64,000 bases of DNA from Flavobacterium poyangense (GTDB lineage: Bacteria > Bacteroidota > Bacteroidia > Flavobacteriales > Flavobacteriaceae). The stretch is taken from assembly GCF_011751075.1 (NCBI RefSeq), contig NZ_JAALLN010000010.1, positions 1-64,000 of the forward strand, given 5' to 3'. This document shows positions 50,559-59,598 of the stretch, piece by piece; within the stretch, counting starts at the first letter, position 1, and every line of letters begins with the position of its first letter. A program made the translations under genes and the position numbers. The notes beneath the pieces are model-generated. The model worked only from the letters and a program-made list of their open reading frames with translations. It made no database searches and was not told where the DNA came from.

Positions 50559-52424
50559 TTAGAATAGCGTATCAGGATCAACTAAATCAGATAATTTCTC
50601 TTTTAAATCCGGTCTTAAGAGCGTTAATCCAAATTGGTAAGAAGCATTCATCCAGCCAAATCCTTCCTCGGTGATGTAATTAAATTCTGTTCCGACATTT
50701 CCATACTCTGCAAAAATCTTATGGGAACTTATAGACAAATCAAATTTTTCCGGAATCGTTCCATTGTAATCGACAGCATTTCGGGTAATAAGCCACAGCC
50801 ATCGATAGACCATCTCCTGTGCTTCTTCCTGAAAATTATAATTTAATAATCCTTTCCATAGCAATATCTGATGCGGAGCCCAGCCAAAAGGGTAATCCCA
50901 TTGTCTTGTGGGATCGTTTTCGGTTACGGAAGCAATAGATGACTTTGTACTTCCGGCGATTCCTCCTTTCATTTTAAATTTTGGCAACGTCTTTTGAACT
51001 AAAGTAGAGGCTTGTTCCTGAGTACAGATTTTGGCCCACAAGGGATAAAAAGTTGTTGCAGCTTCAAAATAATGTTGCTCCTTTAATTCGAAGTTATAAT
51101 CGAGATAAAGACCATTCTCTTCATTCCAACACAATTCATTGATCTTATCTTTTCTTTCTGCGGCTTTTTTATTCCAATAAGCACTGGAATAACTGGCATT
51201 TTCGTCGTACTGAAAATCATCTTTAAAAACAGATTCAATCAAAAAAGCAATATCTGTTTCATATTTATAAAGAAGACTGTTTATGGCAACGGTATTTAAA
51301 TCAGCGCAAATTCCAACCAAACGGTTTGTAGTATCGTGACCGCTTTCGCGCATGCTTCTGTCGTGGGTGAAATAATGATCCAGATCAGCATCTAAAATTT
51401 CCCTTTCGAGATACTTTTTCTCAAATTCTCTTGTCGAAAGCTTGTATTTGGGAGCGTACTTTTCTAAGATATCATCAAAATGCCCCTCTTCTACCTCAAA
51501 CGGAAGCCCAATTCCCTCCGCTTTGTAACGGTTTAAACCATTTGGAGTAAGTCTTTTTCCTAACTCCATCCAAACCGTTTTGTATTCTTTTATTGCCGTT
51601 TTTAAATGCCTTTCGACCCATACAATATCCGGATTTGACTTTTGAATAATATCAACAATCAATGAGGTGTATAAGGGAGGCTGCGTACGAGTTAAATAAT
51701 AGCTGCGATTAGCATTTAAGATTTTACCATAATGATCAATCTGGTATTTAAAGTTCTCAGCCATGCCAAGCGCCAAATCAATTTTGTCATCGATTAAAAG
51801 TCCCATGGTTATAAAATAACTATCCCAACCATACATTTCATTAAACCTTCCACCGGGAACTACGAATGGAACTCCCTCGATTGTATTATTTGTCGTTTGC
51901 AAGGCCAATGCTAAAATTCCGGGTTTTTTATTCAATGATAAAACATATTCCGGTGAAATATCCTCAGGTAACTGAACCACTTTTAAAGTAGGATTTGTCC
52001 CTTCCAGATCTTTGAAATAAACAAAAGCAGCCATATCTCCGGCAGGGACATATAAATACGAAATTGCATTTTCTATTTTATCGTCTTCCAGAATCTTTTT
52101 TACTCCGGTAGCATCAATTGTTCTGGTAAGACCTTTCCAATACAAATCTTTTATTTTTCTGGAGATCCTTTTTACCGGATCTTCGGTAATATCTGCTAAA
52201 TTGATTTCAGCAAACTCCGCATTCGTTTTTTTGCACAAGGCCAGTTCCTGTAACAAATTAGAAAGTTGGTAAGTTCCTTCAACAGTTGTTGTATTTCCTT
52301 TCTCATCTTTTAACAAAAAGCTTTTCGGACCTTTATCATCAATGGTTATTTTTTTGTCACCATCAGTATCTTCCTGCGCCAATAATTGACCAAGAGTCTG
52401 ATCTATATGTAATTTAAATTTCAT
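50559..52424 (-). CDS. GH37 trehalase, cytoplasmic, with EF-hand-like loop
   Basis: A 621-residue protein without signal peptide. Both trehalase signatures are present: PGGRFNEMYGWDSYF (about residues 195-210) and QWDYPFGWAPHQ, with HDRSMRESGHDTTNRL between. It splits trehalose into two glucose. Near the N-terminus DTDGDKKITIDD (19-30) has the calcium-ligand spacing of an EF-hand loop (Asp19, 21, 23, Thr27, Asp30), unusual for GH37. Its start overlaps the MFS gene end by 11 bases, so transport and hydrolysis are coupled. Confidence 0.93.
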   Translation of the reverse strand: MKFKLHIDQTLGQLLAQEDTDGDKKITIDDKGPKSFLLKDEKGNTTTVEGTYQLSNLLQELALCKKTNAEFAEINLADITEDPVKRISRKIKDLYWKGLTRTIDATGVKKILEDDKIENAISYLYVPAGDMAAFVYFKDLEGTNPTLKVVQLPEDISPEYVLSLNKKPGILALALQTTNNTIEGVPFVVPGGRFNEMYGWDSYFITMGLLIDDKIDLALGMAENFKYQIDHYGKILNANRSYYLTRTQPPLYTSLIVDIIQKSNPDIVWVERHLKTAIKEYKTVWMELGKRLTPNGLNRYKAEGIGLPFEVEEGHFDDILEKYAPKYKLSTREFEKKYLEREILDADLDHYFTHDRSMRESGHDTTNRLVGICADLNTVAINSLLYKYETDIAFLIESVFKDDFQYDENASYSSAYWNKKAAERKDKINELCWNEENGLYLDYNFELKEQHYFEAATTFYPLWAKICTQEQASTLVQKTLPKFKMKGGIAGSTKSSIASVTENDPTRQWDYPFGWAPHQILLWKGLLNYNFQEEAQEMVYRWLWLITRNAVDYNGTIPEKFDLSISSHKIFAEYGNVGTEFNYITEEGFGWMNASYQFGLTLLRPDLKEKLSDLVDPDTLF

Positions 52425-53634
52425 TTTTTGAGGTAATTTTTTTGAGAATAAAAAAAGAGATCAATAATAAAAACATCGGAATCAAAGTGAAATAAAATGC
52501 TTTCTCCGGACCTTCATTTTTAAATAACCAACCTGTTATACGTGAACCTAATGTTCCTCCAAGAGCAGAAAAAATAACAATCAATCCTGTCATTGAACTT
52601 TGCAGATTCTTGGGCAATGAACTCAGTACAATCGAATTAAGTAAAGGATAAATCGGTGCTATAAACAATCCGATGAGCGGAAAAGCAAATCCAATAAGCG
52701 GAATATCTGAAAGTGAATTGATATTTTTCACTTCAAGTCCAACCACATTAGGTAGTACAAAATAGACAATCAGCATGGCTGATACAACGCAAAAGCTCAA
52801 TACCCAAATCCAATTTACCTTTTTTGTTACGATTCCGGCAATAAGTCTTCCAACAGCCAATGAAATGGCCAAAATACTAGCCATCATAATGCTGATATTT
52901 TCCGGTAAATGAAGTACTTTGGTGTTAAATGTTGGCAGCCAGGAAAGGATTCCCTGCTCGATCATTACAAACAGAAAAACACTGATTACAAAAATAACTG
53001 TAAGTGTTTTGGCAATCAATTTAAACATTTGCAAAAAATCATCTGTAAAATTCGCTCCTGCGCTTACTTTGGTTTCTTCAAACTTTGTAAAAAACAGAAA
53101 CAGAAACGAAAGCAGCGATAATCCGGCCAGAAACCAATAGACATTTAACCAGGAATCCGGATTGCTTTCATCATTAAAAGCCGGAAACAAGAAGTAAGCC
53201 AATGCGATTCCGATCATAAAAACACCTTCAATACTGCTCATTAAAGCATTGTGTTCTTTCTGACTTTCTGTGACTGCACCAATTAACGAGTACACTGAAA
53301 CTTTAATCAATGCAAAAGACACACCAACGGTTGCAAATAGTATTTTGGCGTTGTCAAATGAGTTTCCAAAATACATAGAGATACAGGCCAAGGTTACCAA
53401 AGCCAACCCCGTAAGCATCGCCTTTTTGTACCCAATCCGAGGCAAAAAAGAAGCAATAAAGAAAGAGACAATAGCAATTGGCATATCCTTAAAGGCCTCC
53501 AAAATGCTGGCCTGTACTTCATCTACTCCATATTTTTTTTGCGATTTTAAAATTACAATACCAACACTATTCAACAAAATAGCAAAGACAAAATAATTCA
53601 GGTACAATGCTATTTTTATTCCTAAGTTTTTCAT
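52414..53634 (-). CDS. MFS sugar transporter (trehalose uptake)
   Basis: A 406-residue protein with 12 membrane helices. FAILLNSVGIVILKSQKKYGVDEVQAS and GYKKAMLTGLALVTL are typical of the Bacteroidota sugar MFS group. Position between a TonB receptor and a cytoplasmic trehalase points to uptake of trehalose across the inner membrane. Overlaps the trehalase gene by 11 bases. Confidence 0.87.
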   Translation of the reverse strand: MKNLGIKIALYLNYFVFAILLNSVGIVILKSQKKYGVDEVQASILEAFKDMPIAIVSFFIASFLPRIGYKKAMLTGLALVTLACISMYFGNSFDNAKILFATVGVSFALIKVSVYSLIGAVTESQKEHNALMSSIEGVFMIGIALAYFLFPAFNDESNPDSWLNVYWFLAGLSLLSFLFLFFTKFEETKVSAGANFTDDFLQMFKLIAKTLTVIFVISVFLFVMIEQGILSWLPTFNTKVLHLPENISIMMASILAISLAVGRLIAGIVTKKVNWIWVLSFCVVSAMLIVYFVLPNVVGLEVKNINSLSDIPLIGFAFPLIGLFIAPIYPLLNSIVLSSLPKNLQSSMTGLIVIFSALGGTLGSRITGWLFKNEGPEKAFYFTLIPMFLLLISFFILKKITSKNEI

Positions 53635-53762
53635 TCTTGACGTAGTTTATTTTATATAGAAATATACGTTTGTAAACAGGAGATTACGTAAAGTTACAAA
53701 AATACCAAATGCTGTTTTTGGCAACAACATTTGGCAAAATAGGAACTCAACTAACTAACAAA

Positions 53763-56402
53763 TTAAAAAGTAACAGCTACCGAAAATCTAAAAGCACGCC
53801 CTAAAATTGGCCTTGCCATAAACACATCACTTGCTGCCGATGTAGTTTGTCTCGGATCACCTTCTGTTAAACCAATCTCGTTGAATAAATTTGATGCATC
53901 AACTGCAAAACGAAGGTTGTTGTAAGTATAGTTTAGACCCGCTCCAACTTCTTTGTAGGCAGGCAAAACTTGTTTATTATCCTGATTGGTAAACTTTTTA
54001 TCATAATAAGAAAATTGTACATAAGCCGTAAAGTCTTTTGTAATGTCAACTTCCGGTCTTAGGTTACAGAAAAACTTAGGAATTCTTCGGGCCGTATTTC
54101 CATTAAAATCAAAAGTCGAACCATCGGCATTAGTACCGGTAAATTTATCATACTCCGGTTTTTGAACGGTGAATGTAAAATTTAGTTTTACCATTTCATA
54201 TCTGGCGTTGGTTTCTACTTCAAGACCAATATTGTTCACGTCGGCAAACTTGTTTTCAGAACTTCCGTCAGATAAAATATCGGTAAAAGCAACATTTTTC
54301 AGATTCATATGAAATACATTCGCATTCACAGAGAAAAACGAACCGGAATATTTGTAACCAAGTTCTAACTGATTCACTTTTGTGTTTTCAAGCTTGCTTA
54401 AATTAGCCGCATTATCATAAAAAGATTCTTCAATTGGAGATCTGAAACCGTGGCTGTAACGAACATAAGAAGCCATATTATCATTGAATTTATAATTTCC
54501 GGCTGCTGTATACGACCATTCGCTTACATCATATCTCCAATACGTATACGGATTTCCTTTTACCGTGGTCACAGCATCATCGGCCGTATTATTGTTTAAA
54601 ACTCCTAAATTTTCAGCAAAAAAACGGGCATTGTCTCTATAACCTGAGTACTTGTCTTTATTATATCGCAAACCGGCATTGAAAGTAAGTTTATCACTGG
54701 CTTTAATTTCTGCATCAGCATAGATATCATTCAAAACTCCTTTGGTTTGTGCGTCTCTTTCTAACCAGGTGATTCTTTCTACTCCGTTCCAGGTATGATT
54801 TACGTTGGTTGTATTGTCTTTTACATTTAAAAGCCTTGGATTATCTGAAACATTTACCAAATACGAATTCCAGTTCCAGTATTGATTCGATTTCCAATTC
54901 GAATAATAGTATCCGGCCGTCAATTTCACAGGATCTAAATCGAATGCGAAAGAGAAATTATTGGCAAAATTGTTCATTTTTTTGTGAATGTACCAATGAT
55001 CTGCTCTCATAATCAATGCGTTTGGATCCACTACTGCTCCATTATCTACATAGGTATAAGCTAAATTACCAGCGGTTGTTTTTTGAATATCGGTCGCATA
55101 AAAATCTTGTGTCCATGGACCTCCATTCGGAAAAATAGCATTGTAATTCAAATCGATGGCGGTTTGTTTGAATGCATTTTTGAACGTCACTTTATCTGAG
55201 ATTTTCTTTTTAAATTCAGCTCCGATTGAATTGATAACAGGATGCGAACCATCTTCCAAATCAGCAGTAAAAGTACCACCTCCATACTGCGGAACATTCA
55301 AATGACTAAAATTAGCTGAAGTCAATGTTCCATAATTCGGATTAAAGCCGTCTATACCTTCGATTTTCCCGTTATTACTTTTCAATGGGATTGGCAGGTA
55401 GAACGTATTTCTGTCGTTAAGATGTTTGAAATTAACTCTTACATAATCTCCATCATCAAACTTATAAGTCAAATTTCCTTTGATCTGTCCCCCTTTATTG
55501 GCCGTAAAACCGGTATTTCTCACTCCATTATCGGCTCTGTAAAAACCTCCAACATTAAAGAAAAGTTTGTCCTGAATTAACGCGCCTGATAAATTAAGGT
55601 CAGTTCGAAACATCCCATAATCTGAAGTCGAAAATTTAGCTCTTCCCTGAAAATCATTTTGCCCGGTTTTAGAAATAAAATTGATGATTCCCCCGGGAGC
55701 ATTGTTGGCAAATATAGAAGCCGATCCCCCACGTACGGCTTCCATTTTGCTAACGGTTTCATCCAATCGATAAAAAGTATCTGCATTGGCAAATTGCAAG
55801 GCTCCATCCTCAAAAACCGGTAATCCGTCCTCCTGAATTTGTACATACTCATAAGCTCCTGCTGACGGAATCCCTCTGGCGAAAAGGTTATTCCCTATTT
55901 CTCCTCCTGAAGCTTCTACCACAAAGCCGGGGATCGTCTGCAGCAAGGCTGCAGTACTTATTGGTGCCCTATCCTCAATAGCTTTTGCTCCCAATGATGT
56001 AATCGCAACACTCGATTCTAATTTAGATCTTGGACTGGACGATCCTGTAACGACCACTTCTTTTAAGTTTTGTGATTCTGTTTCTAAAAACAAATCTTCT
56101 TTTACTGATTCTCCTTCTTTTACCGTGATTTTCTTTTCGAAGCTTTTATAGCCCACATTTGTTGCAGAAAGAGTATAACTTCCGGCAGCGACATTCGAAA
56201 ATAAATAGCTTCCGTTTACATCGGTAATCACATTTTGATCGCTTCCTTTTAAGGACACATTTGCTCCGGGAACAGTTTGTCCGGTTTCGTCGAATACTTT
56301 TCCGGAAACAGTATTTTTCTCCTGCGCAAACAATTGGTTTGGAACAGAGATTAGGCAAACAAATAAAAATAATCCGCCTAGATACGTATTAATTAGTTTC
56401 AT
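53763..56402 (-). CDS. TonB-dependent outer-membrane receptor (trehalose locus)
   Basis: An 879-residue protein: signal peptide, CarboxypepD_reg-like domain (~28-115, TVSGKVFDETGQTVPGANVSL), plug (~130-230, LLQTIPGFVVEASGGEIGNNLFARGIPSAG), then a 22-strand barrel ending RAFRFSVAVTF. It lacks a SusD partner, so it is the single-protein type rather than SusC. It is the first gene of the trehalose operon, about 80-120 bases downstream of two palindromic operators, and would carry trehalose or a trehalose-containing glycan over the outer membrane. Confidence 0.93.
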   Translation of the reverse strand: MKLINTYLGGLFLFVCLISVPNQLFAQEKNTVSGKVFDETGQTVPGANVSLKGSDQNVITDVNGSYLFSNVAAGSYTLSATNVGYKSFEKKITVKEGESVKEDLFLETESQNLKEVVVTGSSSPRSKLESSVAITSLGAKAIEDRAPISTAALLQTIPGFVVEASGGEIGNNLFARGIPSAGAYEYVQIQEDGLPVFEDGALQFANADTFYRLDETVSKMEAVRGGSASIFANNAPGGIINFISKTGQNDFQGRAKFSTSDYGMFRTDLNLSGALIQDKLFFNVGGFYRADNGVRNTGFTANKGGQIKGNLTYKFDDGDYVRVNFKHLNDRNTFYLPIPLKSNNGKIEGIDGFNPNYGTLTSANFSHLNVPQYGGGTFTADLEDGSHPVINSIGAEFKKKISDKVTFKNAFKQTAIDLNYNAIFPNGGPWTQDFYATDIQKTTAGNLAYTYVDNGAVVDPNALIMRADHWYIHKKMNNFANNFSFAFDLDPVKLTAGYYYSNWKSNQYWNWNSYLVNVSDNPRLLNVKDNTTNVNHTWNGVERITWLERDAQTKGVLNDIYADAEIKASDKLTFNAGLRYNKDKYSGYRDNARFFAENLGVLNNNTADDAVTTVKGNPYTYWRYDVSEWSYTAAGNYKFNDNMASYVRYSHGFRSPIEESFYDNAANLSKLENTKVNQLELGYKYSGSFFSVNANVFHMNLKNVAFTDILSDGSSENKFADVNNIGLEVETNARYEMVKLNFTFTVQKPEYDKFTGTNADGSTFDFNGNTARRIPKFFCNLRPEVDITKDFTAYVQFSYYDKKFTNQDNKQVLPAYKEVGAGLNYTYNNLRFAVDASNLFNEIGLTEGDPRQTTSAASDVFMARPILGRAFRFSVAVTF

Positions 56403-56484
56403 TTTCTTTTGGTTTGGTTAGTAAAATTTATGCTTATGACTGTAAACATATACAACTAATTAAAATCTGACTATAAAAATAAAC

Positions 56485-56524
56485 TCGAAAACGTTTTCGA
56501 AATAACCTAAAACGTTTTCGAAAG
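56485..56524. promoter_or_regulatory. Two LacI-family operators spaced 21 bp (trehalose operon)
   Basis: TCGAAAACGTTTTCGA (56485-56500, perfect palindrome) and TAAAACGTTTTCGA (56508-56521) share the core AAAACGTTTT, with centres 21 bp apart, that is two helical turns. The LacI gene at 57007 faces away, so one region can serve both. Distinct in sequence from the mannoside operators (TTTACTAAAAC). Confidence 0.75.
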
Positions 56525-56535
56525 TTATTGTCCGT

Positions 56536-56982
56536 AACCGCAAGGGATGCAAAGACTTACGCAAAGGACGCTATTTTCTCTGGAAACCATTTTTTTTGCT
56601 TGTGAAGTTGTAAAGTTTTTTTGCACGCAGATTTTGTTGATTAAGGAGATTCTTTTCCGTAATGAGAATAATTATATGCTACCATATCCATTTTGTATCT
56701 CAATAAAAACAATCCAACTAAATCTGCGTGAGTAAAAATTAACCGTAAGGTGTGCAAAGGGTTACGCAAAGGACGCTACTCTTTTACCTAAGCCTTAATT
56801 TTTGCTCGCGAAGTCGCAAAGTCGCAGAGTTTTTTTACCTTTTAACTCCAATCGTTACAGCAAATCTATTTCAGGTTTATCTGCTATATCTGCCTGAGCA
56901 AAACATTGCTGCTTTATATCTCTTGACTTTTCGTGCCCAAACTATCTTGACATAAAGAAAAATCTTTGTGTATCTTGCGGTT
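56536..56982. repeat. Composite element with perfect 9-bp terminal inverted repeats
   Basis: It starts AACCGCAAG (56536-56544) and ends CTTGCGGTT (56974-56982), with GACATAAAGAAAAATCTTTG before the right end, as in the element at 14613-14767. A second internal left end AACCGTAAGG is at 56741. The ~115-bp repeat copy 2 (56620-56738) lies between the two left ends, so one element has apparently entered another. No gene on either strand. Confidence 0.7.
56620..56738. repeat. Dispersed ~115-bp palindromic-end repeat, copy 2
   Basis: CACGCAGATTTTG at 56624 and AAATCTGCGTGAG at 56720-56732 match the ends of the copy at 6021-6138. The interior is different (no ACCCGAGCGATAGCG), so only the ends are conserved. 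Confidence 0.75.
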
Positions 56983-57006
56983 CAGAATTTTTAGTATATT
57001 TATTAT

Positions 57007-58038
57007 ATGAATGATACAAAATTAATTGATATCGCTTCGGCCTTAGGAATCTCGGTTACCACTGTTTCGAAAGCTTTAAAAGGGTACACAGACATTAGCA
57101 AAAATACCCGTGCCAAAGTAATCGAAATGGCGGATAAGATGAATTATATGCCGAACTCTGTTGCGGTAAACCTCAGAACCAATGAAACCAAAACTATTGG
57201 GGTTATCGTTCCTGCAACAGTGCATCATTTTTTTTCGAGCGTGTTAAATGGAATTCTGGAAGAAGCGGAGAAAAGAGGGTATCTGGTTATCATTCTTCAA
57301 TCAAGTGAAAAATATGAACTGGAGAAAAAACAGGTAGCCCTATTGCTGCAAAAAAGAGTGGATGGTATTTTAATGTCACTTTCTAATGAAACGGATGACT
57401 TTTTTCACATCAATGAAGCGATCCGAAAAAATACTCCCGTGGTTTTATTTGATAAAATTGCCAAACGGGTCGATTGTTCTAAAGTCATTATTAATGATAT
57501 GAAAGCGGCTTATGATGCCGTCACCTATTTAATAGAAAAGGGATACAAAAAGATTGCACATTTTAGAGGTTCTTATGTGCCTCAAAATTCTATCGATCGT
57601 TTTTTGGGATATAAAAAAGCACTCGAAGACCATAATATACCGTACGATCCTTCTTTAGTCTACGTTTGTGATCACAATACCGATTTTGAAGATGGCTACG
57701 AAAATGCCGAAAAGTTACTAGCAGATCACAATGATGTTGATGCTGTTTTTGCAATCACTGACTTGGTTGCTATCGGAATCATTAAATATTTCAACGATCA
57801 CCAAATAAAAACTCCGGAACAGATTGCCGTTTTTGGATTCAGCAATTGGTTTATGAGTACTGTAATTTCACCAAAATTAACAACTATTGATCAGCCGGGA
57901 TATGATATAGGCCATCGTGCTGCTTCGATATTAATTGATGAAATTACCCAGATAAAAGAACATATTCCGGTGGTGCATCAGACGGTTGTATTGCCGACTC
58001 ATATTATTGAGAGGGAGTCTACACAGAGATACCGATAG
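57007..58038 (+). CDS. LacI family regulator of the trehalose locus
   Basis: A 343-residue protein. The HTH IDIASALGISVTTVSKALKGYTDISKNTRAKVIE and hinge YMPNSVAVNLRTNETKT are followed by the ligand-binding domain (IGVIVPATVHHFFSSVLNGILEEAEKRGY ... GFSNWFMSTVISPKLTT). It is divergent from the TonB receptor, MFS and trehalase genes, whose operators with the AAAACGTTTT core lie in the shared spacer. Ligand is probably trehalose or a glucose-related compound. It ends at a terminator (58165-58199). Confidence 0.92.
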   Translation: MNDTKLIDIASALGISVTTVSKALKGYTDISKNTRAKVIEMADKMNYMPNSVAVNLRTNETKTIGVIVPATVHHFFSSVLNGILEEAEKRGYLVIILQSSEKYELEKKQVALLLQKRVDGILMSLSNETDDFFHINEAIRKNTPVVLFDKIAKRVDCSKVIINDMKAAYDAVTYLIEKGYKKIAHFRGSYVPQNSIDRFLGYKKALEDHNIPYDPSLVYVCDHNTDFEDGYENAEKLLADHNDVDAVFAITDLVAIGIIKYFNDHQIKTPEQIAVFGFSNWFMSTVISPKLTTIDQPGYDIGHRAASILIDEITQIKEHIPVVHQTVVLPTHIIERESTQRYR

Positions 58039-58073
58039 TTATAAAATTCCAAATTTTTGAAATTGCTTCGCCA

Positions 58074-58139
58074 GTTCGCTATCGCTCGGGTCCAAATTCC
58101 AAACTTGATTGTCTGTTCGTTATCGCTCGGGTCCAAATT
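58074..58139 (+). repeat. Direct repeat of a 25-bp unit (GTTCGCTATCGCTCGGGTCC type)
   Basis: GTTCGCTATCGCTCGGGTCC at 58074 and GTTCGTTATCGCTCGGGTCC at 58115, 24 of 25 positions identical with 41-bp period. The complement of its first 18 bases occurs inside the repeat at 6095-6112. It is also related to the TTCGCTATCGCGAA core of repeat copies 2, 3 and 7. Confidence 0.8.
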
Positions 58140-58164
58140 TCAATTTATTCAAACCATAACTAAA

Positions 58165-58199
58165 CAAAAAAATGGGATCTTTTGGGACCCCATTTTTTA
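58165..58199. terminator. Bidirectional terminator between LacI and tail-fibre-like genes
   Basis: AAAAAATGGG and CCCATTTTTT form the stem around a 9-base inner region with partial pairing. T-tracts on both strands. Confidence 0.7.
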
Positions 58200-58239
58200 T
58201 TAAGCTACTAGATTTATATCGATAAATCTAATCTTCTTT

Positions 58240-59385
58240 TTACTTTTTACTTTTCTCAAGCACTTCCAGTCTCTTATTCTGTTCCTGAATAATTTTGGTA
58301 AGCTGTTCAGTATTTTTTTGCTGCTCAATTGCGTACAAAGTCAGTTCTTCTACCTTCTTCAGTAAATTCATATTCATTTCGGCTAACATCAAACCGTTTT
58401 TCTCGATTTCTTTTGCAGATGGAATTTCAGGTAAGTGACTATTTTCTTTGATGTAACTTTCAACTTCCTTAAGTGTTTTCAACTTATAATCATTGGCAAA
58501 AACATAATCGGGAACTGTCATTGGACTGGCCAGATCAATTCGAACCTCCTGTGCATGAATTTTACCATTTACGGTCAATTTTTCGTCTGGCACACTAGTA
58601 CCAATTCCAACATTTCCACCATTGAAATAAGAACTACCTATAGAAGATATAAGATTTTTATATTGCCCACTATGCGCCATCGCAAACTGACTTTCGCTCC
58701 AGTAACTTATATCAGCGGAATTTGTAAACCCATGCAATCTGACACCTCCATTGCTACCGGTCGTAGTAGCTTGTATTGCTAATTTTGCAGCTGGTTCAAG
58801 TATTCCTATACCTACATTACCATCTCCTTGAATTCTAACCTTTTCCGTTTGTGCGGTACGATGTGATTCTTTTGTAAAAAATTGCATGCCATATGTATTC
58901 AATCCAGCACTTTGAACTATTGATCTAATAGAGGTTCCTAGTTCAGTATGATTTCCATCGGTGACAGATTGGGCAATCATTATAGCTGAATTAGAATCAT
59001 TATTTAAAAGATTTTTAAGCAATATATTCCCATTACGTACCTCTAATCTTGCTAAAGGATTAACTGAACCTATTCCAACATTTCCTCCATTAAAAAGAAT
59101 TTTATCCGTTCCGTTTTCTACTGAAATGTTAAAACCACCAAGTATATTATCCAATCCCATCCATGCTCTTCTTACTCCCGACTTGTTTAGCCATTGCGTA
59201 TAAAGAAATGTATCGTCCGTGGTTTGAAAAGCTGCGATTGCATCATTTGAGCTCTTTATGTGTAAAGGAGAAGATGCTGCTGCGCTCGAAATTCCAATTC
59301 CAGCATTTCCGGTAGTTGGAAATTCATTCTGAGCCAAACAAAATGATGATATTAAAAGACTTCCGAACAGTGTGTATTTTTTCAT
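58240..59385 (-). CDS. Secreted tail-fibre-like protein with GNVGIG repeats and C-terminal coiled coil
   Basis: A 381-residue protein with signal peptide MKKYTLFGSLLISSFCLAQN. Four repeats carry the GNVGIG signature followed by ~8 residues and a strand (GIGSVNPLARLEV, GIGILEPAAKLAI, GIGTSVPDEKLTVNGK), as in trimeric tail-fibre or adhesin shafts. The C-terminus PDYVFANDYKLKTLKEVE, HLPEIPSAKEIEKNG and a coiled coil (EQNKRLEVLEK) resembles peptidase S74-type flavobacterial surface proteins. It lies downstream of type II secretion-like genes, so it may be a substrate of that system. That last point is inference. Confidence 0.75.
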   Translation of the reverse strand: MKKYTLFGSLLISSFCLAQNEFPTTGNAGIGISSAAASSPLHIKSSNDAIAAFQTTDDTFLYTQWLNKSGVRRAWMGLDNILGGFNISVENGTDKILFNGGNVGIGSVNPLARLEVRNGNILLKNLLNNDSNSAIMIAQSVTDGNHTELGTSIRSIVQSAGLNTYGMQFFTKESHRTAQTEKVRIQGDGNVGIGILEPAAKLAIQATTTGSNGGVRLHGFTNSADISYWSESQFAMAHSGQYKNLISSIGSSYFNGGNVGIGTSVPDEKLTVNGKIHAQEVRIDLASPMTVPDYVFANDYKLKTLKEVESYIKENSHLPEIPSAKEIEKNGLMLAEMNMNLLKKVEELTLYAIEQQKNTEQLTKIIQEQNKRLEVLEKSKK

Positions 59386-59418
59386 GTATTTTTAGATTTT
59401 ATATTTTTATCAATAAAC

Positions 59419-59535
59419 TTATTTTATCCTTTCTTCAAGTTTTTCCAAACGCTTATTTTGTTCTTGTATTATTTTATTCTGTTCAATTCCGTATAAGGTC
59501 AACTCCTTTATTTTTTTAATAACCTTAGATTCGTT
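59419..59535 (-). pseudogene. 3' remnant of a paralogue of the tail-fibre-like gene
   Basis: A frame of 38 codons ends in TAA at 59419-59421 and reads NESKVIKKIKELTLYGIEQN then KIIQEQNKRLEKLEERIK. It aligns with the C-terminus of the gene at 58240 (KKVEELTLYAIEQQ, IIQEQNKRLEVLEK). It is blocked upstream by a TGA and has no start. So there was a second tail-fibre-like gene here, now reduced to its coiled-coil end. Confidence 0.75.
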
Positions 59536-59598
59536 TCAATAGACAAAAAGACAACAATCTGAACACGTTTTTCACTTTACTTTTTACTTAAGCTTTAT

